Assembly: GCF_963576615.1 (NCBI RefSeq) | Contig: NC_088715.1 | Location: 28,472,463-28,536,462 of the forward strand | From: Watersipora subatra | Lineage: Eukaryota > Bryozoa > Gymnolaemata > Cheilostomatida > Watersiporidae | Direction: 5' to 3' | DNA: 64,000 nt | Shown: positions 32,695 to 44,987 of the stretch, one piece after another | Position numbering within the stretch: position 1 is the first letter of the stretch | How the letters are laid out: each line of letters begins with the position of its first letter | The notes under the pieces: generated by a model | What the model was told of the DNA's origin: nothing | Database searches by the model: none | The model's input: only the letters and a program-made list of their open reading frames with translations | Program-made: the position numbers and the translations under genes

Positions 32695-33684
32695 CATGAG
32701 TGACTTTACCATCTCAAATTTATGGCTACCAATGTTTTAAATACGAAGAGCACGATGCTGTTGGCAGTGAATTTGTTTTTCAGGAATTTCAAGCAATTGT
32801 CTAGCGTTGGTATGAGGTCATCAGACCTATAACAGCAATTTTACTTATCGTCTATTGTGTTATCACAAGGTTAAGGTAATTTGAACAAAATTGGCCTACA
32901 TAATAGGAATAAAGGTAATGGATGCATTGGGTTGGGTATTAATGACATATTACCATTGGCTGCTAGGTAACGAACTCATTCTATCAAAAGTACATGATAA
33001 AAAATACAGATAGCTAGTAAATAGTTGAATTTATTTACATTTTCTTGCGGTACTTAACTGCAGGTTAAAATGAGCTTTAAGACTGGTAATAGAATAAATG
33101 TAGAGATGTAATAAAACAACAGATCAGGCATAAATTAATCACTTTGCTTCCAAGTTTCAGATATTTGTATTTTTATTGTTCTATATCTCTTGCTAACAAA
33201 CAATAGAGAACACTTGCTATCCTTCACACACCCTGACATTATATATCCATCCTTGACATGAAGCTAGTAATAGAATTAGACTGAAAGTATTGTTCTACTA
33301 ATTCAGTATATTAGTCATAAACAGTAATACTAGTAGGGTAAGTAACTTTGAAATGTGATCATTTTTGCCAAGTATGTAATTTATATGTGGTTCTTTAGGG
33401 AAAAGGAAGTATCTGACATGGTTCACTACGTACATACCTGGGTTCAGGATGTACATACCTAATCTCCTTGTATATAGAACTCAGAAAGGCTTAACAGGTA
33501 ATGCATTATTGAACAACAACAGTACTGATGTACGGTACAACAAAATGAGCTTGCTTTAGGCTAGTCAGCAAATTACAGCTGTTTAACTCGTAGACCAGTC
33601 TAGAGATTGTCTTCTCATGAAATGAGCAATTAATTTTGCTGAAGGCAAGGGGCCACGACTACTGATTAGCATTGCAAGGTAAAT
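32695..33684. other. right flank of the provirus, no gene seen
   Basis: AT-rich non-coding sequence. Its last part is probably the 3' untranslated region and downstream flank of SPCS3. Confidence 0.5.
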
Positions 33685-34864
33685 TTAGAACCTAGAGCCT
33701 GAATATGTGTTGGGGAGGTTGAGGACTGTTGATCCGATACCCTGTACTCTGGGAAGTTTGCCAGCATTGGGAATTACATTCCAGGAAAGGGTGAGTGTCA
33801 CATTACTGTTGCCTCTGAAAAGATGAGAGAAAGGATACAATATTGCAGAAGGAGAGAAGGGAAAATGCATAGAATAGTGTAGAGATATAGATGATATTGA
33901 ACGAAAGAACGAAATATGTCTTTTTTTCTTGAAATATTTGCATTAACAAATGATAGTTTTGTCATATACTATTATGGCAATAACTCGTTCTGAGGTTGGA
34001 GTCTTCAAGTTGAATCACTCTAGATAGTGGTGCTTCTTAAAAATAAATTCACACAAAATGTTTGAGCATTTTATCAGAAAATATCGGTACTTTCCTATAA
34101 TTTGTGATTTGGTTTCTGATGTTTGAGATGATCTGATTGCCAGGATGTCTCGAAGTTAAAATTAACAAAACTTGATCAGGAATAAAATACTCAGATCAAG
34201 AGATAGTTGCAAAGAGACAATAGAGACGCCTACTGCAGCAAATTGATCCTAACAGCTGACATCGAAAACTAGAGAGACAGGCAGTCATTTTGGCACTTAT
34301 TTTTCTTCTGAGCATTTTAACCGAGATGAAGTTTTCTCAATGTTAATCTTGAATCATCCAAACAATCAGATCACCTCAAACATCACAAACAATCTCAAAT
34401 GATAAAAAAATACTGATACTTTCTGATAAAATCTACTAAAACTGTGTGTAAGTTCATCCCCAATCTCGGTTTTTTGACGCTTCTCTTTTCAAGAAATACA
34501 GTTTTGTCAGTTTAGGCAGTTTTGTCAATGACCTTGCATGATATTTCTGTTTGAATCACAATTGAAAGCCCACAAAACTGCTAAAAAGTATTGCTATGCT
34601 ATTGCAGCAATCTATAAAAAGTTTACTTTCACGATAAGAATCACACCATGTCAATTTTAAAATTTACTAATGGCAGGCATAATGTTTCTAATATAGCACA
34701 CACCCCACCCTCTCCCTAAACTTTTATTGTAGCTAAGGAAATAAACTAGTACCATAACAAGAGTGGACTTACATGAGTCCTCTGGAATCATCAAAGTAAT
34801 ATTTGGGCTCCATGGAGGGTACATCTACCACAATCTTGTCCCACAGCACCACCTGGTTAACTGC
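33685..34864 (-). CDS. SPCS3: signal peptidase complex subunit 3, last two exons
   Basis: SPCS3 is the single-pass ER membrane subunit that helps cleave signal peptides from secretory proteins. Exon 34773-34864 encodes the NQVVLWDKIVV segment and YYFDD; its acceptor is TTACAG and its donor GTAAGT. The last exon 33685-33814 encodes NSNVTLTLSWNVIPNAG and runs to a TAA. The 92-nt exon ends in phase 2 and the last exon picks up in frame. Both segments match the conserved lumenal C-terminal half of SPCS3 in order and spacing. The first 100 or so residues (with the N-terminal anchor) must lie upstream of 34864; I could not find those exons, and transposons fill that region. This looks like a functional host gene. 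The intron (33815-34772) contains a foldback repeat. Confidence 0.92.
34050..34465. repeat. palindromic dispersed element, family P, copy 2
   Basis: Inverted arms (TTTATCAGAAAATATCGGTA and the complement near 34420) around a spacer, the same design as 11335-11815. It lies in the SPCS3 intron. Confidence 0.75.
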
Positions 34865-35265
34865 CTGTAAATATTAATATACCACATGAATCCTTTGTTT
34901 TGACTGACCTAATGCCCTAACAACATGGCTGTAAATGTGTGTACCACCATGTACACACTGACAGACCAAACACTAACAACTCATGACAATTACTAAGTTT
35001 CCATACAGAGAGGGCAGAAGTGATACACTGGCATATGGTGCTGCAATGTAATCATGGAAATACGCTGTGTCACTCTCATTTGGTCATTATCCAGTATCGC
35101 TGTTTGGAAGTGAAACACTCCTTAGGATGCACTATATTTTAGTCATGGAAACGGCCACGACGATCAACACCGTCGCTATTGTGCATGTGCATAGGTATTG
35201 TCTTCCTATCACTTCATATGCATCTCACAGTCATTGCTATACTATAGTGTACTCTATGGAAACAC
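34865..35265. other. no gene seen
   Basis: Probably SPCS3 intron sequence. A 68-codon plus frame at 35067 has no recognisable content. Confidence 0.4.
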
Positions 35266-35862
35266 TACCGTAAACCGGGGTTACTTTGAACACAGGGGTA
35301 ACTTTGAAGGCTTTTTGAAGTTTTGTTGGATTTATGTAATACAGTAGAATTACATCATGTCATCCCATAAACATTGAATTAAAATATATTTTGATCTATG
35401 GATGTTCTGCATAATAATTAGAGAAAAAATATATTGGTGCTCAATTTTGAAAACCTTTTTGGGAGACTCTTCGGTGGCCATATTGGAGCAGACAAAATTC
35501 ACACATCACAAAAGTAAGCTAAATTTAATTACAAATCTAAAACCTAAATGAGCTAAAACATTTCCACAACTGATATTACATACTATTTCCAGTTCTTCCC
35601 CCAATTTCGCCTTTTAAGGCAGCAATTATAATGATTATGCTTTGGACAGGCCAAAATTGATCAAGAACTCCAATACAGAACCTGTTCGAATTGAACGCCG
35701 TTCAAAGTACCCCATGTGTGTATTGGAAGCCCAGAAATACTAGTATTTTACTTGTTGGTAGCTGAATATTGTATAAACTTGTTAAAATCTACCCTAGATT
35801 AATGTCAAGAACTTATTTGGTCATTTGCTTCTTATTTACAGTGTTCTGAAACAATCATTACC

Positions 35863-35979
35863 ATGGTGCGAACTTACAAGAAAACGTCAGACACTCAGAA
35901 ATACAGACAGTTTGATTCCGGAACTCTCAAGAAAGCTTTAGATTCCATGAAAAGTGGATCAATGTCTTTAAAGATGTAG
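35863..35979 (+). pseudogene. pogo-type transposase N-terminus (HTH start)
   Basis: ATG followed by MVRTYKKTSDTQKYRQFD and a helix (TLKKALDSMKSG), then a stop at 35977. The MVRTYK start, the spacing and the first helix are typical of the CENP-B/psq-type helix-turn-helix that opens many pogo-group transposases. The recognition helix and the DDE domain are gone. Confidence 0.6.
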
Positions 35980-37550
35980 TTGCGTCAAAAAGGTCGATTA
36001 TATGAAATTAAGACCAATGAAAGGCTAAAACATCAGCTACAATTTGATGTCATTTTTGTCTTTGTAGACTAAACTTGTCCAGAGATATATGCGTTTGAAT
36101 GAGGCCATCTTTTAAAAAGCTCAGATTCGAGCGGGTGCTTCATTCGTGACGTAACGAGTGATACATGTGAAAAAAGCCTACGAGCGATAAATGTAAGATC
36201 TCTTCATTAGCCAATCATTAGGATAAAATTTTTATATAAGTCATATTAAATGTTATCGCTCGCTCGTAAAATGAGTTGTCTGTGATGTTGAAGATTTTCG
36301 TTGTTAGGGAGATTACTCTATTACTAGTTACGCGCATCGACTACTACTTGATTCTAGTAGCTACATGCATCAGCATATTCATTTTAAATTAATCATCACA
36401 CGTTCAGACTGGTTGTGGTTAAAGCTGACAGGCGTCAGCAGCGCTATGCTGCGGAGGAAGATAGGAGAATGGAGGTAAACTTATCTTCAACCTTTAGTAT
36501 CCTATACATATATTCTAAGCTAACGGTAATAATTTTAGTAGTTATGAATACATCTACTAATAAGTAAAATTATAACTTTTTGCTATCATGAACCATCTTT
36601 GCATAACTTTTTAATCGTTTCACAACTTTTTATCATTTCACCTAGCTATAGCATTTTCTTTGACATTTTTAGCTAGTGAATTAGATTTATGATTAGAATT
36701 TATGTTCAGTAGGTAAAAAGTGAGGAAAATCGATTGATCAATGCTCATCTTCAACTCTCAGAAACAAAGCTTCGAATTGTTGGCTTGGCATATTTATGCC
36801 TTTGTTAAACATTTATTCCTTTTGAAAATTACACTCGCAATCTATCAAACTCTCAAATTCAAAGCTTTCAGTAGATACGTGTTAGAACGACATATCTATG
36901 AATGACATTTATTACATTTGTTTTATTGTTGCAGGATGTTTAGGTGGTTCACTAGGGAATCAGCTGTGTCGGTCTGGAAACTGCCATAAATGGGAAAGAG
37001 AAACACGAATGTGTGCTGCACCAGCCATAATATGTTTTGTTTGAGTTTGCTGCAGTAGATTAATTTGTCCTATTATAGAAACAATGTGAATGGCCTTGAC
37101 TTGGATGGGTGTTTTTAATAAAAACTTTGTGCTGGGATGAAAATTTTTTGGCTTGTAAAAATTATATAACAAAATATAATTGTTGAAGACCATAGATATA
37201 TAAACCTAGATTGGCTAATAATAGCTGTTACCATTGGTTGCTTGGTCAGACTTAAATAGCATGACGTTACGTCATTGAATTGTACCTAATGCTTGACTGC
37301 GCTGTTGTTAAAGATGGAGCTAATGAGGAAAAGGTGACAAAATCACATTTATTTTTACATAAAAACCTTTTTGGATAAATAATCCACTAGAGCAATTATG
37401 TGATAATATCTGATAACTACCATAAATTAAAACTATAAAAGTTATGAAATGTTGCACACAAATCATGAGCCGTCAGAGCTTTATTTGCCCTCCCCCCCCC
37501 TCCAGGGGCAAATAAGGATCAGGGGTTAACCAGACTGAGGTTAAATAGGG

Positions 37551-37778
37551 ATGTTTGCTATATTCAAATACGAGAGGGAGTTTTATCCTAGCAAAGTACT
37601 GGAAGTAGATGAAGATGGGGCCACCATCAGCAACATGATGAAATGCAAAGGGGCAGGATGGCGATGGCCTAATACTGCAGACATATTACAATGTGATTGG
37701 TCAGAGATAGTAAGTGCCAACATTGGCTACATTGTGTTAAATAATCGAGGGGGTCATATAGATATATCCCGGATATAG
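37551..37778 (+). pseudogene. transposase C-terminal domain fragment
   Basis: 75 codons with the pattern FYPSKVLEVDEDGATISNMM, then GWRWPNTADILQCDW. This is the small Trp-rich domain (YPGxV ... WxWPxxxD) that ends many invertebrate pogo-type transposase ORFs. It is consistent with the N-terminal fragment 1.6 kb upstream in the same element. It ends 390 bases before the right terminus. Confidence 0.6.
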
Positions 37779-38169
37779 AAACCTGATGGGGCCCATAAAC
37801 GGTCCATAAGCCTACTCACCATTGATTGAATAAATTGCATTATGCATTGTGTTTGTTTCCAGTTAATAATAATAATGAAATAAAATGTTTTAATAACTTT
37901 TCACTCTAGTGTTTTGCATTAATTTGAACCATTTTAGACCTGTTCAAAGTAGGGCAGGGGCGGTTCTCGTGGCAGGGGCTACTTTGAACACATGATTTAT
38001 TTCACCTTGCTTAACAAGCAGAGATTGTTGAATGTTGCTGATCAACTTAATGGCTTCTACTAACCACAGCCCCAATACTGGGCACAAATGATTGTGTGGT
38101 GCTTGCAGTACTTGCATGGTAGCTGCGATCGAGGTGCAAAAGTGTTCAAAGTAGCCCTGGTTTACGGTA

Positions 38170-38869
38170 CCTGATTGTTAATCCATTGTAGCATTCTGGC
38201 GCTGGTGCACTAGAGTATCGCTACACTATAATTGCTGAATGGAAACTCATTGATTGTCACAAACACATAGCTAAATGCATGCCAAAACAAGTCAGTCAAA
38301 TTTTGCTGTTTACTCAATTGATTTTAACACTAAATAACCAAGAATGTTGCACAAGCTGCACTCTGTCACTGGCTAAATAAATAGTCACTGATTTATAATT
38401 GCATATCTATCGGTAAAACAACTAATAGCATGGGAGCCTATCTTATAAATCTCTAACAGTCATAACATCAGGATCACTAGATATGCTGGCAGTTAATGAG
38501 TATTTACGTTGTCCTAAAGTAAATACTGTAGGTTAAATGTTTATCAAGACATGTTGAAAATGGGCCTTACCTGACTTAGCTATTGTGTGATGAAGTGTGA
38601 AAACATTTAAGACAAAACCCGCTACCGTATTTCTCCTAAAATTGTGAGGGTGGGTTGTAAAATTTAGAGTGCCTCAAGCATACATGATCAAGCAAGAAAC
38701 CAAATAAGCAGGAGCTTGACATAGTCTTACACGCTGTCTGTAACAGCAACATCTCTCCTGGTTTATCATTATATTGGGTAGACAACTAAAAGCGAGTGGC
38801 AGTTACTGAACGCTGTAAACCTCTGAAAAACATGTCACAATCAGAAACAGTTGGGGGAGGAGAACAATG
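38170..38869. other. no gene seen
   Basis: AT-rich non-coding sequence, possibly a host intron. Confidence 0.4.
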
Positions 38870-39362
38870 ATTCACTATGTTTCCATGATGCGCAGTACTT
38901 CGGAGTTGCGCTCTCTCCGAATTCCGATCTTTCACTTAAATTTAATTATGGTCTGCACCCACGAGGATGATGAGGTGATTACTTCCCTAGACTTTGTTAT
39001 CGATGCCAACACTTTTCGAAAATTAGGTGGCAAGTCCTGAAGTAACATTTAAATAATAAATTACCGTATTTAAAAATACTTATTAAAAATGTATTACTTT
39101 GTAAAAATTGTGTTAAGGTTCGTAAAACCTTGTGAATGTGTATTGTAAATAAAAGCATTATGACGACAGAAACATAAAAAGATCGTTTCTGACGTTTGGT
39201 ATCCATGATCGATTCTATTTCTCCATCAGGCGATTCGATTTATAGAATTTCTCTTCTCTAGCTAATTTGCTGAAAACCACTGTGCAGCATGTAAACGTAC
39301 AATCCCCTCGACTTTGGAGTAGGCTGCATCGCAGTACTGCTCACCATGGAAACATAGTGATT
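38870..39362 (+). mobile_element. DNA transposon copy A, 487 bp, ATT duplication
   Basis: The element is 38873-39359. Its ends are CACTATGTTTCCATG and the complement, with ATT on both sides. It is an inverted relative of copy B at 41464-42145. The interior reads about 80 percent like copy B in the opposite direction and has no full gene. The 3-bp duplication suggests a Harbinger-type element. Confidence 0.85.
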
Positions 39363-39465
39363 GATAATCAAAGGCACATTTAATCAGACCGGACCTGTAT
39401 TCACTTGCAGTGATATACACTTTATTTACTTAACGCCTCATTGAAAATGATGAACAGCAAAGCTT

Positions 39466-40892
39466 GTGAAAATTGCAGCTCCTGCTTTAGCTTATCTTCT
39501 AGCTCATGTTATAAATACTAGCTTACAATTACGTATATTCTCCGAAAGCCTTAAAATAGCAAAAGTTAAAGCTTTGTTTAAGAAGGGTTCACCAAAGCTT
39601 TTATCAAATCATAGACCAATATCTATATTGCCAGTTTTTAGTAAAATTTTTGAGAAAGTTGCTAATGCGCAAATATGCCAATGTTTAGAAAATAACAGCA
39701 TTCTTACGACACAACAATTTGGTTTTTAAAAAAACCGAAAGACTAGCCAAGCATTAATTGAGCTCACAAATAAAGTTTTATCAGTGATGAACCATGGCAG
39801 AGCAGTACTAGGGATATTTCTTGATTTTAGTAAGGCTTTTGACACTATTGACCACAATATACTCATTCACAAATTAAAATATATTCATTTTTTAGTGTCT
39901 TCTATTCACCGGATAAAAAACTACTTGGAATATAGAAAACAAGTAATCTTTATAGAAAACTATAAATCTAGCTTTTCGAGTTTAAATTGCAGTGTTTCTC
40001 AAGGTTCTATCCTGGGTCCAACCTTATTCCTAATATATATTAATGATCTTGTGTTATCTACTAATCATCTAAAGCCTATACTATATGCTGACGACACAAA
40101 TTTAGTTTTTGAGTCTAACAATTTGAATAATGACATTGATATATAGTCAATAGTGAACTTAAAAAAATTGAACAATGGTGTAATACAAACAAATTAACTG
40201 TAAACATGGACAAAACCATGTACATTGTAATGAGAAACCATCAAAACAAATTCAATTAGAAAAACCAATAAAATTATTTGATTCAGAGTTGAAAGAAACA
40301 TCTTTAATCAAATTGTTAGGAATTCATTTGGACAGTCACCTGATATGGGATACACACATCAATAAACTAAATAAGCAGATAGGTTCTATCTCCGGCCTGA
40401 TTAGTAGATGCTCTAAATTTTTACCCCGAAGTATTATGAAACTAATATACAACGCGTTTATTAACTCTAAAATTAGTTACTGTTTTGAGTCTTGGGGAAA
40501 TGCTCCACTTTGTTATTTAAAAAATACTGATATCACAAAAGCGTCTAATGCACATAATATTTAATATACCACCACTAATTTCATCTCGGTCCCTGATTGT
40601 TCAGCTCTCTGTGTTGCCTGTTGACAAACTTTATCAGTATAAAATTCCCTTGATAGCTCATTCAAAATTTTATTCAAGTGATGACGAAACCAAAAAGGAT
40701 TCACACTATAACACCAGATTTTTAAAAACCATTCTACTTTTACCATTATTTTATACTGCTTCAGGTCACAAAACAGTTGCATACAGAGTACCATCGCAAT
40801 GGAACAGTCTTCCAATAGACTTACGCAAAACTTCTGCTTTTACTAGTTTTAGAGTTACTATGAAAAGCCGTTTGTTAAACCTAGATTCCTAG
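39466..40892 (+). pseudogene. non-LTR retrotransposon reverse transcriptase, 5'-truncated and broken
   Basis: Four plus frames follow each other along one RT. The first (39466-39729) has the fingers-type KVKALFKKGSPKLLSNHRPI motif. After an in-frame stop, 39784-40146 has the catalytic FLDFSKAFDTIDH (motif A) and LYADDTNLV (motif C, YADD intact). Frames at 40289-40564 and 40548-40892 give the thumb/C-terminal part with VPSQWNSLP. Endonuclease and gag are missing at the 5' side, as usual for truncated LINEs. Style is CR1/Jockey/L2-like rather than RTE; a closer call needs alignment. A 3' untranslated tail probably runs to about 41095. Confidence 0.85.
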
Positions 40893-41460
40893 AGGGAAGA
40901 CCTGCCATTTAAGTTTGCCAATTCCTGTGGGCCCAGAACCTCGACTAGCTGCAGTGCTACTGCGCATGTGAGCCTCATCACACCTTAACAATAGTAACTA
41001 AGCTTCATTTTTTGTTCAACCTAATCAATATTATTATTATATCTTTATTTTGGCCTAATGTTATTTGTTTACCAATTGATAAAATAAAACACACATGCGC
41101 ACGCGCACGCGACTGGTTGACTTTATGCTAGGCTTTTACTTGTGGATTTGATTGTCAATGCAAAAAAAGTGAAGAAGACAGTGTAAAGAAAAATACTCTG
41201 CTACCAAAACACTGACACATCTGGTGAGTATGAAATTGCTACCTCTACATTAAATTTATCTACAGAGAAATAGAATACTTTGTACCATCTGCCTACTATC
41301 TACATGTATAATTTCTCTTTGTAAGTTTTTTTATAGCTACCATAGCATAGGTAACTGCAACCTTGTCAAAACATGATTTAAGACTTTAAGAGTACTAGAC
41401 ATGACAACTGAGTTGGCTTAAAGAAGGTCTGTATAAAACTTTTGGCTTCCAGCCTGATAC
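40893..41460. other. RT 3' tail and unassigned sequence
   Basis: A short CA/CG-alternating run (ACACATGCGCACGCGCACGCG) lies at about 41091. No gene is seen. Confidence 0.4.
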
Positions 41461-42148
41461 ATTCACTATGTTTCCATGGTGCGCAGTACTGCGAAGCAGC
41501 CCCCTCCAAAGTCGAGGGGATTGTACATTTCCATGCTGCGCAGTGGTTTTCAGCAAATACCGCAAATTAGCCAGAGAAGAGAAATTGTATAAATCGAATC
41601 GCCTGATGAAGAAATAGAATCGATCACGGATACCGAACGTCATAAACGGTCTTTTTATGATTCTGTCGTCATTATACTTTTATTTACAATACACATTCAC
41701 AAGGTTTTACAAACCTTAACACACTTTTTACATAGTAATATATTTTTAATAAGTATTTTTAAGTAATATATTATTTAAACGTTACTTTAGGACTTGCCAC
41801 CTATTTTTCGAAAAGTGTTGGCATCGATAACAAAGTCCAGGAAAGTAATCACCTCATCATCCTCGTGAGTGCAGACCATAATTAAATTTAGGTGAAAAAA
41901 GATCGGAAGAATAGTAAAAAAAACAAGATTAGCAGGACAACCTTTGTACTAGTTTATGGCCCTCGAAGAATCCGTCTCCACGGCATGAGAGCTATGCGAA
42001 GCCACTGCGCAGTCGCTGTTTCCTTGCTGCGAATTTGCACTGGCTTCGCACTGATCAGTGCGCAGTGATTTCAGTGCGAAGACGCCGTTTCCATGATTCG
42101 GAGATAGCGCAACTCCGAAGCACTGCGCATCACGGAAACATAGGGATT
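41461..42148 (-). mobile_element. DNA transposon copy B, 682 bp, ATT duplication, inverted to copy A
   Basis: The element is 41464-42145 with ends CACTATGTTTCCATG and CGGAAACATAGGG (near complement), flanked by ATT. It carries 190 bases more than copy A near its right end, rich in TGCGCAGT-like motifs. With copy A it brackets the dead RT as a large inverted pair. Confidence 0.83.
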
Positions 42149-42631
42149 ATCATCCTTTGCATGGCACATGAAAACTAGTAAGCTATCATTAGACTTGAAA
42201 TGTGTCTACATGTACATACATGTAAAAGATTTCTCATAGTCTTAAGAGTTAACTAAATACTCATGCAAAGACTCTGGGATGATAAGTTGTGATAAGTAAA
42301 CAATACCTCAGTTTTCATGTCAAGCTGAGAGTTATGTTATCGACTGACTCATCAACTTTCAAAATCATAAAATTAAATAACACACTTTAACACTTGTTGC
42401 AAAACAAATAATAATTAAATTTTGATAATAATAAGCACAATAAAAAGTTACATAATAATTGTTTGCTGGATGTTAACCAACAACTAATATAAGAATAACA
42501 CGACTCCTTGTTTATTAATAATAATGCTCTAAAATGTACAATATAACAAAAGTAAGGCTGCCTTGTTAATTTACTAATCATTGGTGTCTCACCTATTGCC
42601 CCATAACACCATGCCTGCCATCAGCCCATTT
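42149..42631. other. no gene seen
   Basis: AT-rich sequence without a supported feature. Confidence 0.4.
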
Positions 42632-42925
42632 AAAAGGGTGGTCACACGAGAGCCGAAACGAACAAAACGACGCAAAACGATGTCGCTGTCAGTTGTAAAC
42701 TGTTCAGCCGAAAACATTTCTGGCCGAAATGAGCCACTTCGGTCCTGCTTGAAATTTCGTGGCCGAACCCTTGCTCTTATTGGCTGGTTAAAATTCTAGC
42801 GAGCACGTGTCACATTTCTTTTTACGTGGTGTGAGCAAAGTTAAAAAAGAAATAAGATCATCGTTTTATTACGTTAAACAAACAGCATGAAGCAATTTAC
42901 GACACTTCAATTCACATGTCACAAG
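42632..42925 (+). mobile_element. end fragment of the TTA-type MITE
   Basis: Starting AGGGTGGTCACACGAG, it matches the first 290 bases of 30309-31131 (same order, about 85 percent). The far end is missing, cut where BEL/Pao sequence begins. Confidence 0.75.
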
Positions 42926-42982
42926 ATTAGTAATAGCGGAATGCCATGAGAAGGTGAAACACCCAGACAAAGGCATGACAAT

Positions 42983-44055
42983 GTGTGAGGTCAGGTCAGC
43001 ATGGGATTCTGGGTAATAGGATTGAACTCTATGGTAGCCTTTTATAATCACAAGTGTGTGTCATGCAGAAAACGAAGGCGTCCAAATGAAACGCAAAAGA
43101 TGGCAGGCTTGCCAGGTGAACAAGTAACCTGCAACCCGCCTTTCACTTATGTAGGGTGTGACTGTTTTGGCCCATTTGTAGTCAAAGAAAATCGAAAGGA
43201 ATTCAAGCGTTATGTGGTTATCTTTACCTGTATGGCATCTAGAGCCATTCATATTGAAGTCATAGATGACATGGACACAGATGCATTTGTTAACGCTCTT
43301 AGATGTTTTATCGCAATCAGAGGCCCAACTCGTCAAATTCAGACTGACAGAGGAACCAACTTCATAGGTGCTGGAAACGAACTACTAGCAGGCTCTAGCA
43401 AAAAGCAGCAATTCTAAACTATTAATGAATGCCCAGGAAAACAATTTTGACTTTTTTACAAATACACCTCATTCCAGCCACATGGGAGGGGTGTGGGAAC
43501 TCCACATTCGCACAATTAGAAGTATTCTAAATTCCATCCTCATGATTAGCTCCAATAGGCTAGACACTAGTACGCTTCGAACATTTCTTTATGAAACTAT
43601 GGCTATTGTCAACTGCAGACCTTTGACTGCGCGTTAATCAGTTACTCACAATGAAATCAAAAGCTGTCCTGCCTTCACCCGGCAAGTTTGACCAAACCGA
43701 CGCTTACTCCAGAAAACGTAGGAGGGTAGTACAAAGTTTGGCCAACACATTTTGGTCACGCTGGCGCAAAGAATACTTGCAAACACTTCACGCCAGACAG
43801 AAATGGACAGAAGCTAGCCCGAACATTGAAATTGATGACATAGTCATCTTAAAAAATGAAACTAAACACAGAAACCACTGGTCGCTAACCAGAGTTATAG
43901 CAACAATACCAAGCAAAGATGGGTTAGTTAGAAAAGTCAAACTACTAATGGCAGATAGCAACATGAATAACAAAGGGAAACGTGTTTCACCACATTCTAT
44001 CGTAGAGAGACCTAAACACAAATTAGTTTTTCTTTGCAAGCCTGTCAATTCATAA
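42983..44055 (+). pseudogene. BEL/Pao retrotransposon integrase and pol C-terminus, broken
   Basis: Frames 43001-43417, 43425-43637 and 43651-44055 continue one another. The first has a zinc-site remnant (CVSCRKRRRP), then FTYVGCDCFGPF (first catalytic Asp in the BEL pattern), SRAIHIEV, and RQIQTDRGTNFIGAG (second Asp). The second has SSHMGGVWELHIR (catalytic Glu) and NCRPLT. The third is the DUF5641-type C-terminal domain (NTFWSRWRKEYLQTL, VKLLMADS) that follows integrase in BEL/Pao. Frameshifts near 43417 and 43640 break it. RT and RNase H are missing upstream. Confidence 0.88.
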
Positions 44056-44065
44056 ATGCACCAAT

Positions 44066-44863
44066 TTAAACCATAACTGTCACGTACAACTTTTATCGTA
44101 TTTTCTAGGTAAATCAGACACGCTGATTCCGATTTTGTACTCAAAATAAAGATTGGTCCACTAACCTTCGAAGTCATTTAAGCTTTTTTAAAGCTTTTCA
44201 ATATCAGTCTCGAAAACAACACAATCGGCATTACAAGCTCCGCCCATAAATATGTGACGAAACCTAGCTTTTTCAGGAACGGAAGTTAGGAATGTTTAGT
44301 CCGATTTAGAATAATAGAGGTGGGTGTCTTAAAACCCACTATTATTTAAATCCAGGCTGTAAAATAATTTCAGTTTTTTTATGAAAGGTATGTAAACTAT
44401 GTGAAATTGCTCGTAGCTTGTTACATAATGTTTATATAGGCTGGACGCCGAGAAAAATGAGCTCAAAAAGCGCGGTTTTATCACAAGCTAGCGTTGCTAT
44501 CGTGCTTTTTAAATATGCAATGTTTAATAGCTTATCTACCTTTCAGAAAAGACTGAGATTATTTTTAAGGCTGAATTTAGATATTAATAGATTTTACAAC
44601 ACCCATCTCTATTATTCTAAATCGGTCTACACATCCCTACATACCTTCTGTTCGTAAAAAGCTAGGTTACGTCACATATTTATGGGCGGAGCTTGTTATG
44701 CCGATCGTGTTGTTTTCGAGACCGATATTAAAACGCTGTAAAAAAGTCTTCATTACTCTGAAAGTTAGTGGACTAATCTTTATTTTGACTACAAAATCGG
44801 AATCAGCGTGTCTGATTTACCTAGTAAATACAATAAAAGTTGTACGTGACAGTTATGGTTTAA
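44066..44863. mobile_element. palindromic MITE, about 790 bp, TTAA duplication
   Basis: The element is 44070-44859, between TTAA copies. Its ends are ACCATAACTGTCACGTACAA and the complement, and the arms stay inverted over about 300 bases each. TTAA fits piggyBac- or Kolobok-derived elements. It lies between the BEL integrase stop and the polypurine tract, so it inserted in the retrotransposon's 3' region. A second copy starts at 63505. Confidence 0.88.
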
Positions 44864-44987
44864 GTTAGTAGTAGTTTAGGATTAGCCAGTACTCGCTCGC
44901 CTCGCTTTTATATAGGCCTATATTAATCACATGCTATCTTATTAAGCTGCAAGTTGTTGAATTCGTCCCAATAAAAGATGGCCAAAT

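Larger units (their letters stand above)
35266..38169 (+). mobile_element. pogo-type DNA transposon, 2,900 bp, TA duplication
   Basis: The element is 35268-38167. Its ends are CCGTAAACCGGGGTTACTTT and a near-complement (AAAGTAGCCCTGGTTTACGG), flanked by TA. Two pieces of one transposase remain inside, the N-terminal DNA-binding start and a C-terminal domain. Between them (about 36090-37300) lies unrelated sequence, possibly further insertions. Another patch of Gly/Pro-free coding-like sequence at 36430-36476 is bounded by AAAG and GTAAAC. The element is inactive. Confidence 0.88.
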
